6,589 nucleotides of DNA from Cryomorphaceae bacterium (GCA_013205365.1 JABMNC010000093.1:1-6589); one strand, 5' to 3'; positions 1 through 6,589 are shown, counted from the stretch's first letter. Notes: generated by a model not told the origin, from the sequence alone. A program made the numbers and translations.

Positions 1-551
1 ATTCCCGCAAGCAAGCCCCGGTGGTTCAGGCGCACCACCACATCAAGTCCCAGCTCGGCAAAAACGCGGTGATAGATCGCCACCAGTTCTACCTCATGCC
101 AAAGGCTCGAGCTACCAACCACGTCGGCGTCGCACTGATAAAACTCGCGAAACCTGCCTTTTTGCGGATTGTCAGCGCGCCAGACCGGCTGTATCTGGTA
201 GCGGCGAAAGGGCATGGCAAGTTGCCCCGCATTCTGGGCAACAAAGCGCGCAAAGGGAACCGTAAGGTCGTAGCGCAAGGCCTTGTCTGCCAATTCCGAA
301 GCCTTGGGCTGGGTTGGGTCAGCGACCGACTTCATGAAATCGCCCGAGCGCAAAATCTTAAAAATCAAACGATCTCCCTCGTCTCCGTACTTGCCCATAA
401 GGGTTTCCAGATTTTCAAACGACGGAGTTTCTAGGGGAGCGTAGCCATAACGCTCAAAAACAGCCTGCAGCACCGACAGCACATGGCGCCGCCGCATCAC
501 GTCAGCAGCGGCAAAATCACGGGTTCCTTTTGCGGGACGTACTTGGCTCAC
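1..551 (-). CDS. hisS: Histidyl-tRNA synthetase, N-terminal part (3' end cut by window edge)
   Basis: Class II aminoacyl-tRNA synthetase that charges tRNA-His with histidine using ATP in the cytoplasm. 183 codons are visible, with no internal stop; the family is usually about 420-460 residues, so motif 3 and the anticodon-binding domain lie beyond position 1. Seen here: the N-terminal KGTRDF (residues 8-13); a motif-1 region around [12 protein letters not shown] (35-46); [14 protein letters not shown] (52-65); [10 protein letters not shown] (93-102); and motif 2, where [20 protein letters not shown] (122-141) contains the ATP-binding arginine, probably R125. The DLT form and the [11 protein letters not shown] block resemble the archaeal/eukaryotic-like HisRS type rather than the E. 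coli form. The start is a GTG at 549-551, because it places KGTRDF at the usual distance; the first in-frame ATG (codon 19) would delete that motif. The GTG overlaps the ettA stop by 4 bp, which suggests translational coupling. Identification is very secure. Confidence 0.96.
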   Translation of the reverse strand, partial: MSQVRPAKGTRDFAAADVMRRRHVLSVLQAVFERYGYAPLETPSFENLETLMGKYGDEGDRLIFKILRSGDFMKSVADPTQPKASELADKALRYDLTVPFARFVAQNAGQLAMPFRRYQIQPVWRADNPQKGRFREFYQCDADVVGSSSLWHEVELVAIYHRVFAELGLDVVVRLNHRGLLAG

Positions 552-2239
552 TTCACAAGTTTTTTGTACTTGAACTTCTTAGGCTCCAGACCTCCGCCTA
601 AACGTTTTTTCTTGTTCTCCTCGTAGTCGCTAAAGGAACCCTCAAAGTAGTAGGCTTCCGAATCGCCTTCAAAGGCTAAAATATGGGTACAGACGCGGTC
701 AAGAAACCAACGGTCGTGCGAAATAATCACGGCACAACCCGCGAAATTATCAAGACCTTCCTCGAGCGCTCTTAGCGTGTTGATGTCTAAATCGTTGGTC
801 GGTTCGTCCAAAAGAAGCACGTTACCACCTTCTTTTAATGCCATTGCAAGGTGCAGGCGGTTGCGCTCCCCTCCCGACAGAATTCCGACTTTTTTGGATT
901 GGTCGGCTCCACTAAAATTGAATCGCGACAAGTAGGACCTTGAATTAACCAGCTGTCCGCCCAGTTCAAACTGCTCTTGGCCGTCGGCCACAATCTCAAA
1001 AATAGACTTCTCTGCATGCAGTTTGGAGTGCGTCTGGTCGACGTAGCTAATTTTAACCGTTTCGCCCAACTTAAACTCCCCACCGTCGGGCTTCAGCTGG
1101 TCCATGACCATCTTAAAAATGGTCGTTTTACCTGCGCCATTGGGGCCAATTATGCCAACAATTCCTGCAGGAGGCAAATTAAAATTCAAGTCCTCGTAGA
1201 GAAGCTTGTCTCCAAAAGCCTTTTTAACATGCATTGCATCAATAACATGAGTTCCGAGTCGCGGGCCGTTGGGAATGTAGATCTCAAGGCGCTGCTCCTT
1301 GTCTTTCGACTCCTCACTCATCAGCTTGTCGTAGTTGCTGAGTCGAGCCTTGCTCTTGGCTTGACGCCCTTTGGGATTCATGCGGACCCACTCCAATTCA
1401 CGCTCCAAGGACTTGCGGCGCTTGCTAACCTGCTTCTCCTCCTGAATCATCCGCTTGGTCTTTTGGTCGAGCCAGCTCGAGTAGTTCCCCTTCCATGGAA
1501 TTCCCTCGCCCCGATCGAGCTCGAGAATCCATTCGGCCACATTATCAAGAAAGTAGCGGTCGTGCGTTACGGCAATAACAGTACCCTGGTACTGCTGCAA
1601 GTGATGCTCTAGCCAGAGAATAGACTCCGCGTCAAGGTGGTTGGTGGGCTCGTCCAGCAGGAGAATATCGGGATTCTGAAGCAGCAAGCGGCACAGGGCT
1701 ACTCGGCGTCGCTCTCCACCCGAAAGCACCGAAATTGGGGTATCGCCGTCGGGCACTTGGAGCGCATCCATGGCTCGAGCCAAAACTTGATCCAGCTCCC
1801 AGGCATTGCTGGCGTCAATCTTATCTTGAAGCAAAGACTGTCGGGCCATAAGCTTGTCCATAACCTCCGGATTTTCATAAACCTCAGGCAGCCCAAACTG
1901 GTCATTAATTGAATTGTACTCTTCAAGCACCGCAACGGTCTCGGCCATGCCTTCTTTTACCAGATCGATCACGGTCTTGGTCTCGTCGAGTTGGGGCTCC
2001 TGTTCCAGAAAGCCAATGGAGTAGCCTGGCGAATACACCACGTCTCCCTGATAACTTTTTTCTAAACCCGCAATAATCTTTAAGAGCGTTGACTTACCCG
2101 AACCATTGAGGCCGATAATACCAATTTTAGCCCCGTAGTAAAAGCCTAAGTAAATGTCTTTTAGGATTGCCTTATTGTTGTTCGGAAGGATTTTACTTAC
2201 CCCCGACATTGAGAAAATTACTTTTTTATCGTCTGCCAT
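548..2239 (-). CDS. ettA: ABC-F ATPase, energy-dependent translational throttle protein EttA
   Basis: Soluble 563-residue ABC-F protein with two ATPase domains and no membrane segments. In E. coli, EttA (about 555 residues) binds the ribosomal E site and gates entry into elongation according to the ATP/ADP ratio; the role here is inferred from homology. NBD1 has Walker A GLNGSGKS (43-50), signature LSGGE (172-176), Walker B LLLDEP (193-198) with catalytic E197, and switch H226. NBD2 has Walker A GPNGAGKT (365-372), signature LSGGE (454-458), Walker B LLLDEP (475-480) with E479, and switch H508. All catalytic residues are intact. The insertion at about 95-145 fits the EttA arm. The charged helical linker at about 255-320, containing [20 protein letters not shown] (281-300), is the interdomain P-site tRNA-interacting motif and, with [10 protein letters not shown] (393-402), supports EttA over Uup, YbiT or antibiotic-resistance ABC-F types. 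The start is ATG at 2237-2239. It is the first gene of a pair with hisS and diverges from the gene at 2316. Confidence 0.95.
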   Translation of the reverse strand: MADDKKVIFSMSGVSKILPNNNKAILKDIYLGFYYGAKIGIIGLNGSGKSTLLKIIAGLEKSYQGDVVYSPGYSIGFLEQEPQLDETKTVIDLVKEGMAETVAVLEEYNSINDQFGLPEVYENPEVMDKLMARQSLLQDKIDASNAWELDQVLARAMDALQVPDGDTPISVLSGGERRRVALCRLLLQNPDILLLDEPTNHLDAESILWLEHHLQQYQGTVIAVTHDRYFLDNVAEWILELDRGEGIPWKGNYSSWLDQKTKRMIQEEKQVSKRRKSLERELEWVRMNPKGRQAKSKARLSNYDKLMSEESKDKEQRLEIYIPNGPRLGTHVIDAMHVKKAFGDKLLYEDLNFNLPPAGIVGIIGPNGAGKTTIFKMVMDQLKPDGGEFKLGETVKISYVDQTHSKLHAEKSIFEIVADGQEQFELGGQLVNSRSYLSRFNFSGADQSKKVGILSGGERNRLHLAMALKEGGNVLLLDEPTNDLDINTLRALEEGLDNFAGCAVIISHDRWFLDRVCTHILAFEGDSEAYYFEGSFSDYEENKKKRLGGGLEPKKFKYKKLVK

Positions 2240-2315
2240 GATTTAATGCTAATAGAAGGCAAATATCGGGAATTTCCCTGCCAAGCGAGGCACGAATGTT
2301 GTACGTTTAGGGCCT
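2240..2315. promoter_or_regulatory. Divergent intergenic region between ettA and the exported-protein gene
   Basis: These 76 bp must hold the promoters of two divergent genes. On the minus strand, GATATTTG (2267 to 2260) differs from the Bacteroidota -7 consensus TAnnTTTG at one base and would give an ettA leader of about 15 nt. On the plus strand, TACGTTTA (2302-2309) also has one mismatch, but it lies only 6 bp before the GTG at 2316, so transcription from it would start at or next to the start codon. No convincing -33 TTTG element is found at the expected distance for either. A short palindrome, GGGAATTTCCC (2268-2278), abuts the candidate ettA -7 motif. No Shine-Dalgarno-like sequence stands out, which is usual in this phylum. 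The location is secure; the individual motifs are weak. Confidence 0.35.
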
Positions 2316-3032
2316 GTGCGGAATTTTCTCCTTGTCCTGCTTTCCCTACTGACGCTGCATGCCACTTTGGCGCAGCAACAAGTTGTTTTTGAAGGCTTCG
2401 TTTCTGAAGAAAAAACCACGGAAAGAATTCCAGACGTCGTCATTGTAAACTCCCGGTCTGAGGAACGGATTATGACCGACCGCTCGGGTCGCTTTCGCAT
2501 CGAAGCTCGAGCCAACGACACCTTGGTATTCAGCCGGCCAGGCTATGGCTACCGCTACCAAGCGGCTCGCAATGCAGACTCCGTGTGGGTTACCCTGCCG
2601 CCGCGCAACTTCTTGCTCGAAGAAGTGCCCGTAACAGCATACAAGCTTACCAGCAATTTGCCTCGAGATATCGATCTTAAAGAACCCGACCGACCCAGCG
2701 GAAGCGCCATCAAAATTCCGCAAGCTAAGACGCCTACCCTCGCAAATCCTGTTGACTTTTTGTACGACCAATTTGGCAACCGTCCGCGCCAAATGCGCGA
2801 GCTCACCCTACTCTTGTCATCCGATCAATACCGCAACCAGCTCTCAGAGAGCCGAAATCGGAATGCGCTTTTTGAGCTTACCGGACTTACCGAAGCCCGC
2901 ATTGAAGAAGTTCTGCTCTTTTGCCGCTACAATCAAAGTACCATTAGGTCGGCCACCGACTTCGAACTCTTGGTCAGCCTAATTCAGTGCCACCAGGAGT
3001 TTGAGGAGCGCCAGAGCAGCACTTTGCCCTAG
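2316..3032 (+). CDS. Exported protein with carboxypeptidase-regulatory-like domain, function unknown
   Basis: 238 residues. The N-terminus is a clear Sec signal peptide: MR, then a leucine-rich core (residues 4-14), with likely cleavage after TLA (A19), leaving a mature protein beginning QQQVV. Residues 23 to about 107 look like a CarboxypepD_reg-like (transthyretin-like beta-sandwich) domain: GFVSEEKTTERIPDVVIVN, then TDRSGRFRI (54-62), NDTLVFSRPGYG (67-78) and a closing LEEVPV (101-106). A linker rich in proline and charge follows (about 112-143). A helical C-terminal block (about 144-232) begins NPVDFLYDQFG and contains LTGLTEARIEEVLLFC (188-203) and ATDFELLVSLIQC (213-225). From memory this two-part architecture recurs in Bacteroidota periplasmic proteins of unknown role; that needs a search. 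There is no lipobox, transmembrane helix or sorting domain, so it is probably periplasmic. The start is GTG 2316: it gives a full signal peptide, and the in-frame upstream stop at 2253-2255 is followed by no other ATG or GTG. It stands alone on its strand. Confidence 0.88.
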   Translation: MRNFLLVLLSLLTLHATLAQQQVVFEGFVSEEKTTERIPDVVIVNSRSEERIMTDRSGRFRIEARANDTLVFSRPGYGYRYQAARNADSVWVTLPPRNFLLEEVPVTAYKLTSNLPRDIDLKEPDRPSGSAIKIPQAKTPTLANPVDFLYDQFGNRPRQMRELTLLLSSDQYRNQLSESRNRNALFELTGLTEARIEEVLLFCRYNQSTIRSATDFELLVSLIQCHQEFEERQSSTLP

Positions 3033-3035
3033 TGT

Positions 3036-4508
3036 TTAACGGCTGTAGTTGGGCGATTCTCCCGTAATGGTCACGTCATGCGGATGGCTCTCGGCTACCC
3101 CGGCAGCGGTGATGCGAACAAACTTAGCGTCGCGCTGAAGGGACTCAATGTCTTTGGCTCCGCAATACCCCATGCCGGCGCGCAGGCCGCCCACAAACTG
3201 GTACATTACTTCACCGACGTTTCCTTTATAGGGAACGCGTCCTACGATTCCTTCGGGTACTAATTTTTTAACGTCGTCCTCCACATCCTGAAAGTACCGG
3301 TCCTTGGAACCCGCCTGCATTGCCTCCAGCGAGCCCATGCCCCGGTAGCTTTTGTAGCGGCGTCCGTCTAAAATAATAGTGTCGCCCGGAGCTTCTTCGG
3401 TGCCTGCAAACATGGAACCCAGCATCACGCTGTCGGCACCGGCAGCAATTGCCTTTACAATGTCTCCCGTGTAGCGAATTCCTCCGTCTGCAATCACCGG
3501 AACCCCTGAACCTTTAAGGGCCTGAGCAACCGCCATTACTGCGCTGAGCTGGGGAACGCCGACCCCTGCAATAATGCGCGTAGTGCAAATGGATCCTGGA
3601 CCAATTCCCACCTTAACCGCGTCTGCACCTGCCTTAACCAAATACTTAGCAGCCTCTGCGGTGGCAATGTTTCCGACCACGACATCAAGATGCGGAAAAG
3701 CCTTCTTAATGGCCTGCAGCGTGTCAACCACCCCCCGGGTGTGCCCATGGGCCGTATCCACAACAATCGCATCGACGTTAGCAGCCACGAGTTCCGCGAC
3801 CCGGTCCAGCACGTCGGGAGTAACCCCAACCGCCGCCGCAACCCGGAGGCGACCAAAGGTGTCTATGTTGCTGAAGGGCTTGGTCCGCTTCTTATTAATG
3901 TCGCGGTAGGTAATCAAGCCGAGCAGGGTACCGTCTGCCCTAACCACCGGAAGCTTCTCAATTTTACTGCGCTGAAGTATCACCTCGGCCTGCTCCATGG
4001 TAGTGCTGTCGGCTGCGGTGATCAAACCCTCAGAGGTCATCACTTCACTCACCCCCTTAAGATCGTCGTGCTCAAAGCGCAGGTCGCGGTTCGTGATAAT
4101 TCCAATCAGTCTTTTTTCGGAATCAACCACAGGAATGCCCCCAATTCGGTACTCCGACATCAGTCTTTTGGCTTCGCCAATGGTCGCGCCCGTGGTGAGA
4201 GTCACCGGGTCTAAAATCATTCCGGACTCTGCCCTCTTCACCTTGCGGACTTCCATAGCCTGCCGCTCTGCCGTCAAATTTTTATGCAAGACCCCCATTC
4301 CACCTTCTTGGGCCATTGCGATTGCCATACCGGCCTCGGTAACGGTGTCCATTGCAGAAGAAACCACAGGTACCTTAAGCTCAATGTTTCGACTAAAACG
4401 GGATTCAAGACGCACCTCACGCGGGAGCACTTCTGAAAAAGCGGGTACAAGAAGTACGTCGTCGTAGGTGAGGTATTCCCCGAGGACTTTATTGGTGAAA
4501 TCAGCCAT
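3036..4508 (-). CDS. guaB: Inosine-5'-monophosphate dehydrogenase
   Basis: Cytoplasmic enzyme, normally a tetramer or octamer, that oxidises IMP to XMP with NAD+, the committed step of guanine nucleotide synthesis. It is complete at 490 residues, the usual bacterial length. The (beta/alpha)8 barrel is interrupted by two CBS domains (about 97-145 and 153-206), which bind adenine or guanine nucleotides in this family. Catalytic features are intact: SSAMDTVTE (50-58), D251 in VVDTAHGH, the cation and active-site loop GPGSICTTR (303-311) with nucleophile C308, IMP-phosphate-binding ADGGIR (340-345), YRGMGS (388-393), and the mobile flap with the R404-Y405 pair that activates water. E419 lies in VPEGIVG. 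The start is ATG 4506-4508. Its stop is 3 bp from the stop of the convergent gene at 2316-3032. Upstream there is a terminator for the preceding gene and then a -7-like promoter motif, so guaB is probably transcribed as its own unit from that point. Confidence 0.98.
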   Translation of the reverse strand: MADFTNKVLGEYLTYDDVLLVPAFSEVLPREVRLESRFSRNIELKVPVVSSAMDTVTEAGMAIAMAQEGGMGVLHKNLTAERQAMEVRKVKRAESGMILDPVTLTTGATIGEAKRLMSEYRIGGIPVVDSEKRLIGIITNRDLRFEHDDLKGVSEVMTSEGLITAADSTTMEQAEVILQRSKIEKLPVVRADGTLLGLITYRDINKKRTKPFSNIDTFGRLRVAAAVGVTPDVLDRVAELVAANVDAIVVDTAHGHTRGVVDTLQAIKKAFPHLDVVVGNIATAEAAKYLVKAGADAVKVGIGPGSICTTRIIAGVGVPQLSAVMAVAQALKGSGVPVIADGGIRYTGDIVKAIAAGADSVMLGSMFAGTEEAPGDTIILDGRRYKSYRGMGSLEAMQAGSKDRYFQDVEDDVKKLVPEGIVGRVPYKGNVGEVMYQFVGGLRAGMGYCGAKDIESLQRDAKFVRITAAGVAESHPHDVTITGESPNYSR

Positions 4509-4509
4509 A

Positions 4510-4529
4510 GCAACTTTAGATTAAGTTGC
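4510..4529. repeat. Inverted repeat directly before the guaB start
   Basis: GCAACTT (4510-4516) and AAGTTGC (4523-4529) are perfect 7-bp arms around a 6-bp spacer (TAGATT). On the guaB coding strand the repeat ends one base before the ATG. If transcription starts about 7 bases after the candidate -7 motif, almost the whole leader would be this hairpin. It could be a protein operator, a leader hairpin that limits ribosome access, or chance. The arms and positions are seen directly; any function is inference. Confidence 0.45.
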
Positions 4530-4573
4530 AAGCAAAACTACAAAAGTCCGCCCCTAGAAAAGAGACGGACTTT
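4530..4573 (-). terminator. Intrinsic terminator of the secreted-protein gene
   Basis: On the minus strand the transcript downstream of the stop at 4595 can fold AAAGUCCGUCUC (4573-4562), a 7-nt loop UUUUCUA, and GGGGCGGACUUU (4554-4543). This is a 12-bp stem that includes two U-G wobble pairs. It is followed by a T-rich tract, TTTTGTAGTTTTG. On the plus strand the two wobble positions become A-C mismatches, leaving 8 perfect outer pairs, so the element is best formed by minus-strand transcripts. It sits 21 bp past the stop codon of the upstream gene, the usual place for a rho-independent terminator. Confidence 0.7.
4533..4540 (-). promoter_or_regulatory. Candidate guaB promoter, -7 element
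   Basis: On the minus strand the bases TAGTTTTG (4540 to 4533) match the Bacteroidota -7 consensus TAnnTTTG exactly. Transcription would start near 4526, about 18 nt before the guaB ATG. No clear -33 TTTG lies 19-21 bp upstream; that position falls inside the terminator stem-loop, where only a TTTTC is seen. The motif also forms part of the T-rich tail of the terminator, so part of its match could come from that role. Confidence 0.4.
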
Positions 4574-4594
4574 AAGTAAGTTTTAAGGCAGTAA

Positions 4595-6589
4595 TTAATA
4601 CAGCAAATTGAGTGTGCCGATGCGCTCTACGCGCTCTCCCTCAATGCTGCGGTACATCAACTTGAACGTGTACACTCCCTGGGGAGCAAAGCTGCCGTTA
4701 AGCTTGCCGTCCCAACCCTTGAGTTCGTTGGACGTTTCAAAAACACGCTGGCCCCAACGATCAAAAACCTCTAAACTGTAGCTGCCTGGGCTCACATAAA
4801 TCTGAGCAGGCCTCCAAACGCGGTTGGCCGCCACGTCTGATTTAGGATTAAAGCTATTGGGTATAAAGATGCGGGGCTTGAACTCTGCCATGGCCGTCGT
4901 AGACGTAGAGCGGAATATAGAGCCGTCGGCATCCCTAAAGGCCAGTGGATTCACTCCCTCCACCGCCACAACGCGGTAGGCAATCAAGCCACTGTAGTCG
5001 CCCAAGGGGCGCGTGTTGTCCTGAAACAAGGTGTCTGCGGTGGATCCAACCAACTGAAATCCTCCTGTCGGCTGCACCGCCCGGTAAATATCGTACCGAT
5101 CAGTGCCACCCATGAAGTCTGCATAGGGGTTCCAGGTCAGAATGTTGGTCAAATTATCCTGCTCGTCAACCTCCAAAACCATGGTGCGGCCAATGTTGGA
5201 TGCCGTATCGATATTACCGCAGCTGTCGGTGGCAACCACGCGGTAGGCATATCGATGGTCCTTGGGGTTAGCGGTGAAATCCTTGAAGCGGAACTCCCAT
5301 GGGCCGGTAATGGGCTTGGGAAGCAAGCCCAGCGACTTGAATGGAGCGCCAAGTTCGTCGGCGCGCTGCACGTCAAAGTGGACAATGTCGGCATCTCGGT
5401 CAATGAAGCAAACCAACTCTACGCCGTCGTCTTCGCGCACGCTGGCTTTGGCCAAATAAAGGAGCCTTGAACGCTGAACCGCAAGCGAGGTTATGCACAC
5501 CTTGTTGGAGGAACTGGTCTTCGTAGCCGCAGTATCGACCGCGCGAACATACCAGCAGTAGGTCGTGCCGCTGCTGAGGTTGCGCATACTGAAGGTTGAA
5601 TCGTTCGGACCCTTGATTCCCACGAGGGTCTTGGTAGTAACGCCACCGGTAGGCGTCTCCTCCATCCACAGTTCATACTGCTTCACCCCTGCAGGTCCCC
5701 ATCCGCGGTAGGTATTCCAACGCAGGCGCATAACGCCCTCGCAGGGGTCCATGTTTTCGGTGAGCACCATGTTGTTGGCCGCAGTCACAAGAAGGTCAGA
5801 ACTGAGATTACCGCAGGAATCCGCAGAGATAATCTTATAATGGTCCTTGACGCTCTCAATGGAGCCCGGAATCATATAAGGCATTGTGGTGCCGGGCTTA
5901 ATGGTGTCAATGGGGGACCATGTTCCGCTAGTCAATTTGAGCAGGTAGTAGTCAACGATGTCGTTGCTGGCGCCTGGGGTCCATGCAATAACAACCTGGC
6001 CGTTGACCACAGAGACGCTGTCTATTACTAGAACATCAGTATTTACCTGATCAGAGAAAAAATCACTTTTGTTGCTACTGGCACAGCCAGTATTGGTGCG
6101 GATTTGGTACTCCAAATTCTGGCCGCAAACATTCACAGTGTCGCGGTAGGTTAGTGCACTGGTAGTATCGATTAACTGCCAAGCAGTGGTTGGAGCGATA
6201 CCTCGACGCCAAACCTCGTAGGCTTGACTGTACCCCGACCAGGAACCGTTCCAAGTCAGCTCCGCCACGTAGGAATTGGTCGCGGGTAGGGAATTAAGGC
6301 TAAGACCTATGGTTTGCAGCGTATCGCTGGGTATGCTCAAAAAGTCGCAGCCGCCCTTGGATCGTATATAGTAGTAGTTTGCACCTACCGCAGGAGAGGC
6401 ATGGGTATACCCAAGCGTTGCGTAGTTGAATACCGTATCAAGTACCGTGAATGGTGCCGTCGGATTCGCGGAATGGTAAATTACATAGGAGTCAAAGTTC
6501 ATTCCGGTATCCGCAGGGAAACCCCAGTTAATACTTACCGTACCGTTCGCATTCACCGAGGCGCAGGCATTGGTCATGTCGGGGGGCAC
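4595..6589 (-). CDS. Secreted multi-domain protein with FN3-like modules and T9SS type B sorting domain (N-terminus cut by window edge)
   Basis: 664 codons are open to the right edge; the GTG at 6587-6589 is almost certainly internal, because the first visible residues are already mid-protein. The visible part is about six fibronectin-III-like beta-sandwich modules of 80-105 residues (approximately 1-98, 99-183, 184-274, 275-370, 371-476 and 477-570). They show recurring cores such as SINW, ELTW, VIAW, RLRW and ILTW early in a module and YYIRS, YQIRT, YKIIS, WYVRA and YRVVA late. DSCGN occurs at 257-261 and 455-459. Residues 571-664 match the gliding-motility-associated C-terminal domain (CHU_C / type B sorting signal): IFIPNSFNPKSD, LEVFDRWGQRVFE, GWDG, APQGVYTFKL and a final strand. 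Proteins of this class cross the outer membrane by the type IX system and are released or kept at the surface; adhesion is a common guess, but no ligand-binding or catalytic domain is visible here. A terminator follows the stop codon. Confidence 0.9.
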   Translation of the reverse strand: MPPDMTNACASVNANGTVSINWGFPADTGMNFDSYVIYHSANPTAPFTVLDTVFNYATLGYTHASPAVGANYYYIRSKGGCDFLSIPSDTLQTIGLSLNSLPATNSYVAELTWNGSWSGYSQAYEVWRRGIAPTTAWQLIDTTSALTYRDTVNVCGQNLEYQIRTNTGCASSNKSDFFSDQVNTDVLVIDSVSVVNGQVVIAWTPGASNDIVDYYLLKLTSGTWSPIDTIKPGTTMPYMIPGSIESVKDHYKIISADSCGNLSSDLLVTAANNMVLTENMDPCEGVMRLRWNTYRGWGPAGVKQYELWMEETPTGGVTTKTLVGIKGPNDSTFSMRNLSSGTTYCWYVRAVDTAATKTSSSNKVCITSLAVQRSRLLYLAKASVREDDGVELVCFIDRDADIVHFDVQRADELGAPFKSLGLLPKPITGPWEFRFKDFTANPKDHRYAYRVVATDSCGNIDTASNIGRTMVLEVDEQDNLTNILTWNPYADFMGGTDRYDIYRAVQPTGGFQLVGSTADTLFQDNTRPLGDYSGLIAYRVVAVEGVNPLAFRDADGSIFRSTSTTAMAEFKPRIFIPNSFNPKSDVAANRVWRPAQIYVSPGSYSLEVFDRWGQRVFETSNELKGWDGKLNGSFAPQGVYTFKLMYRSIEGERVERIGTLNLLY

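Noticed and set aside
21..434. Plus-strand open frame of 137 codons at the left edge
   Set aside because: It is the antisense of hisS. The minus-strand frame has clear HisRS motifs throughout, while this frame has no recognisable domain.
977..1612. Plus-strand open frame of 211 codons
   Set aside because: It lies wholly antisense to the conserved ettA coding region and resembles no known protein, so it is a shadow frame.
548..2239. Antibiotic-resistance ABC-F protein (Vga/Msr/OptrA type)
   Set aside because: The length, arm insertion, linker with [14 protein letters not shown] and [10 protein letters not shown] fit housekeeping EttA. Nothing suggests a resistance-type extended linker or mobile context.
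2346..2792. Minus-strand open frame of 148 codons opposite the exported-protein gene
   Set aside because: The plus-strand frame has a signal peptide and a recognisable domain; the antisense frame has neither.
3690..4214. Plus-strand open frame of 174 codons within guaB
   Set aside because: It is antisense to conserved guaB sequence with low-complexity, basic composition and no signal, domain or separate promoter; treated as a shadow.
4509..4594. Guanine, PRPP or other purine riboswitch upstream of guaB
   Set aside because: The space between the terminator and the guaB start is about 20-30 nt, too short for a known purine-related aptamer; only a simple hairpin is present.
6587..6589. GTG at the window edge as the true start of the FN3-like protein
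   Set aside because: No signal peptide follows, although the protein carries an export sorting domain, and the sequence begins inside a module. The gene continues beyond the window.
1..6589. Defence island, CRISPR array, integrated element or other novel multi-gene system
   Set aside because: No spaced direct repeats, transposase, integrase, tRNA-linked attachment site or accessory gene cluster is visible; three of the five genes are conserved housekeeping genes.

Overview
The window looks like ordinary chromosomal DNA from a member of the Bacteroidota. Three things point there. The last gene ends in a gliding-motility-type (type B) C-terminal sorting domain of the type IX secretion system, which is characteristic of this phylum. 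A second gene encodes a small exported protein with a carboxypeptidase-regulatory-like domain. The best promoter-like motif matches the Bacteroidota -7 consensus TAnnTTTG. Base composition is near balanced, so this is not a very AT-rich flavobacterium. The genus cannot be named from the sequence.

Layout, left to right: (1) 1-551, minus strand, the first 183 codons of histidyl-tRNA synthetase (hisS), cut by the left edge. (2) 548-2239, minus strand, a complete ABC-F ATPase of the EttA type. Its stop codon overlaps the GTG start of hisS in a GTGA junction, so the two form a tightly coupled pair, ettA then hisS. (3) 2240-2315, a 76-bp divergent intergenic region. (4) 2316-3032, plus strand, a small exported protein of unknown function. 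(5) 3036-4508, minus strand, complete IMP dehydrogenase (guaB), convergent with the previous gene with only 3 bp between the stops. (6) 4509-4594, a compact control region holding a strand-oriented terminator, a -7-like promoter motif and a small inverted repeat beside the guaB start. (7) 4595-6589, minus strand, the C-terminal 664 codons of a large secreted multi-domain protein (fibronectin-III-like modules plus a T9SS type B sorting domain), cut by the right edge.

The genes do not form one pathway. ettA and hisS share a translation theme (ribosome throttling and tRNA charging). guaB is the committed step of guanine nucleotide synthesis. The other two are cell-envelope or secreted proteins. 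I found no mobile element, CRISPR array, tRNA or rRNA gene, toxin-antitoxin pair or defence system, and nothing that looks like an undescribed multi-gene system. The points most worth a second look are the uncharacterised exported protein, the ettA/hisS coupling, the compact guaB control region and the cysteine pattern of the secreted protein.
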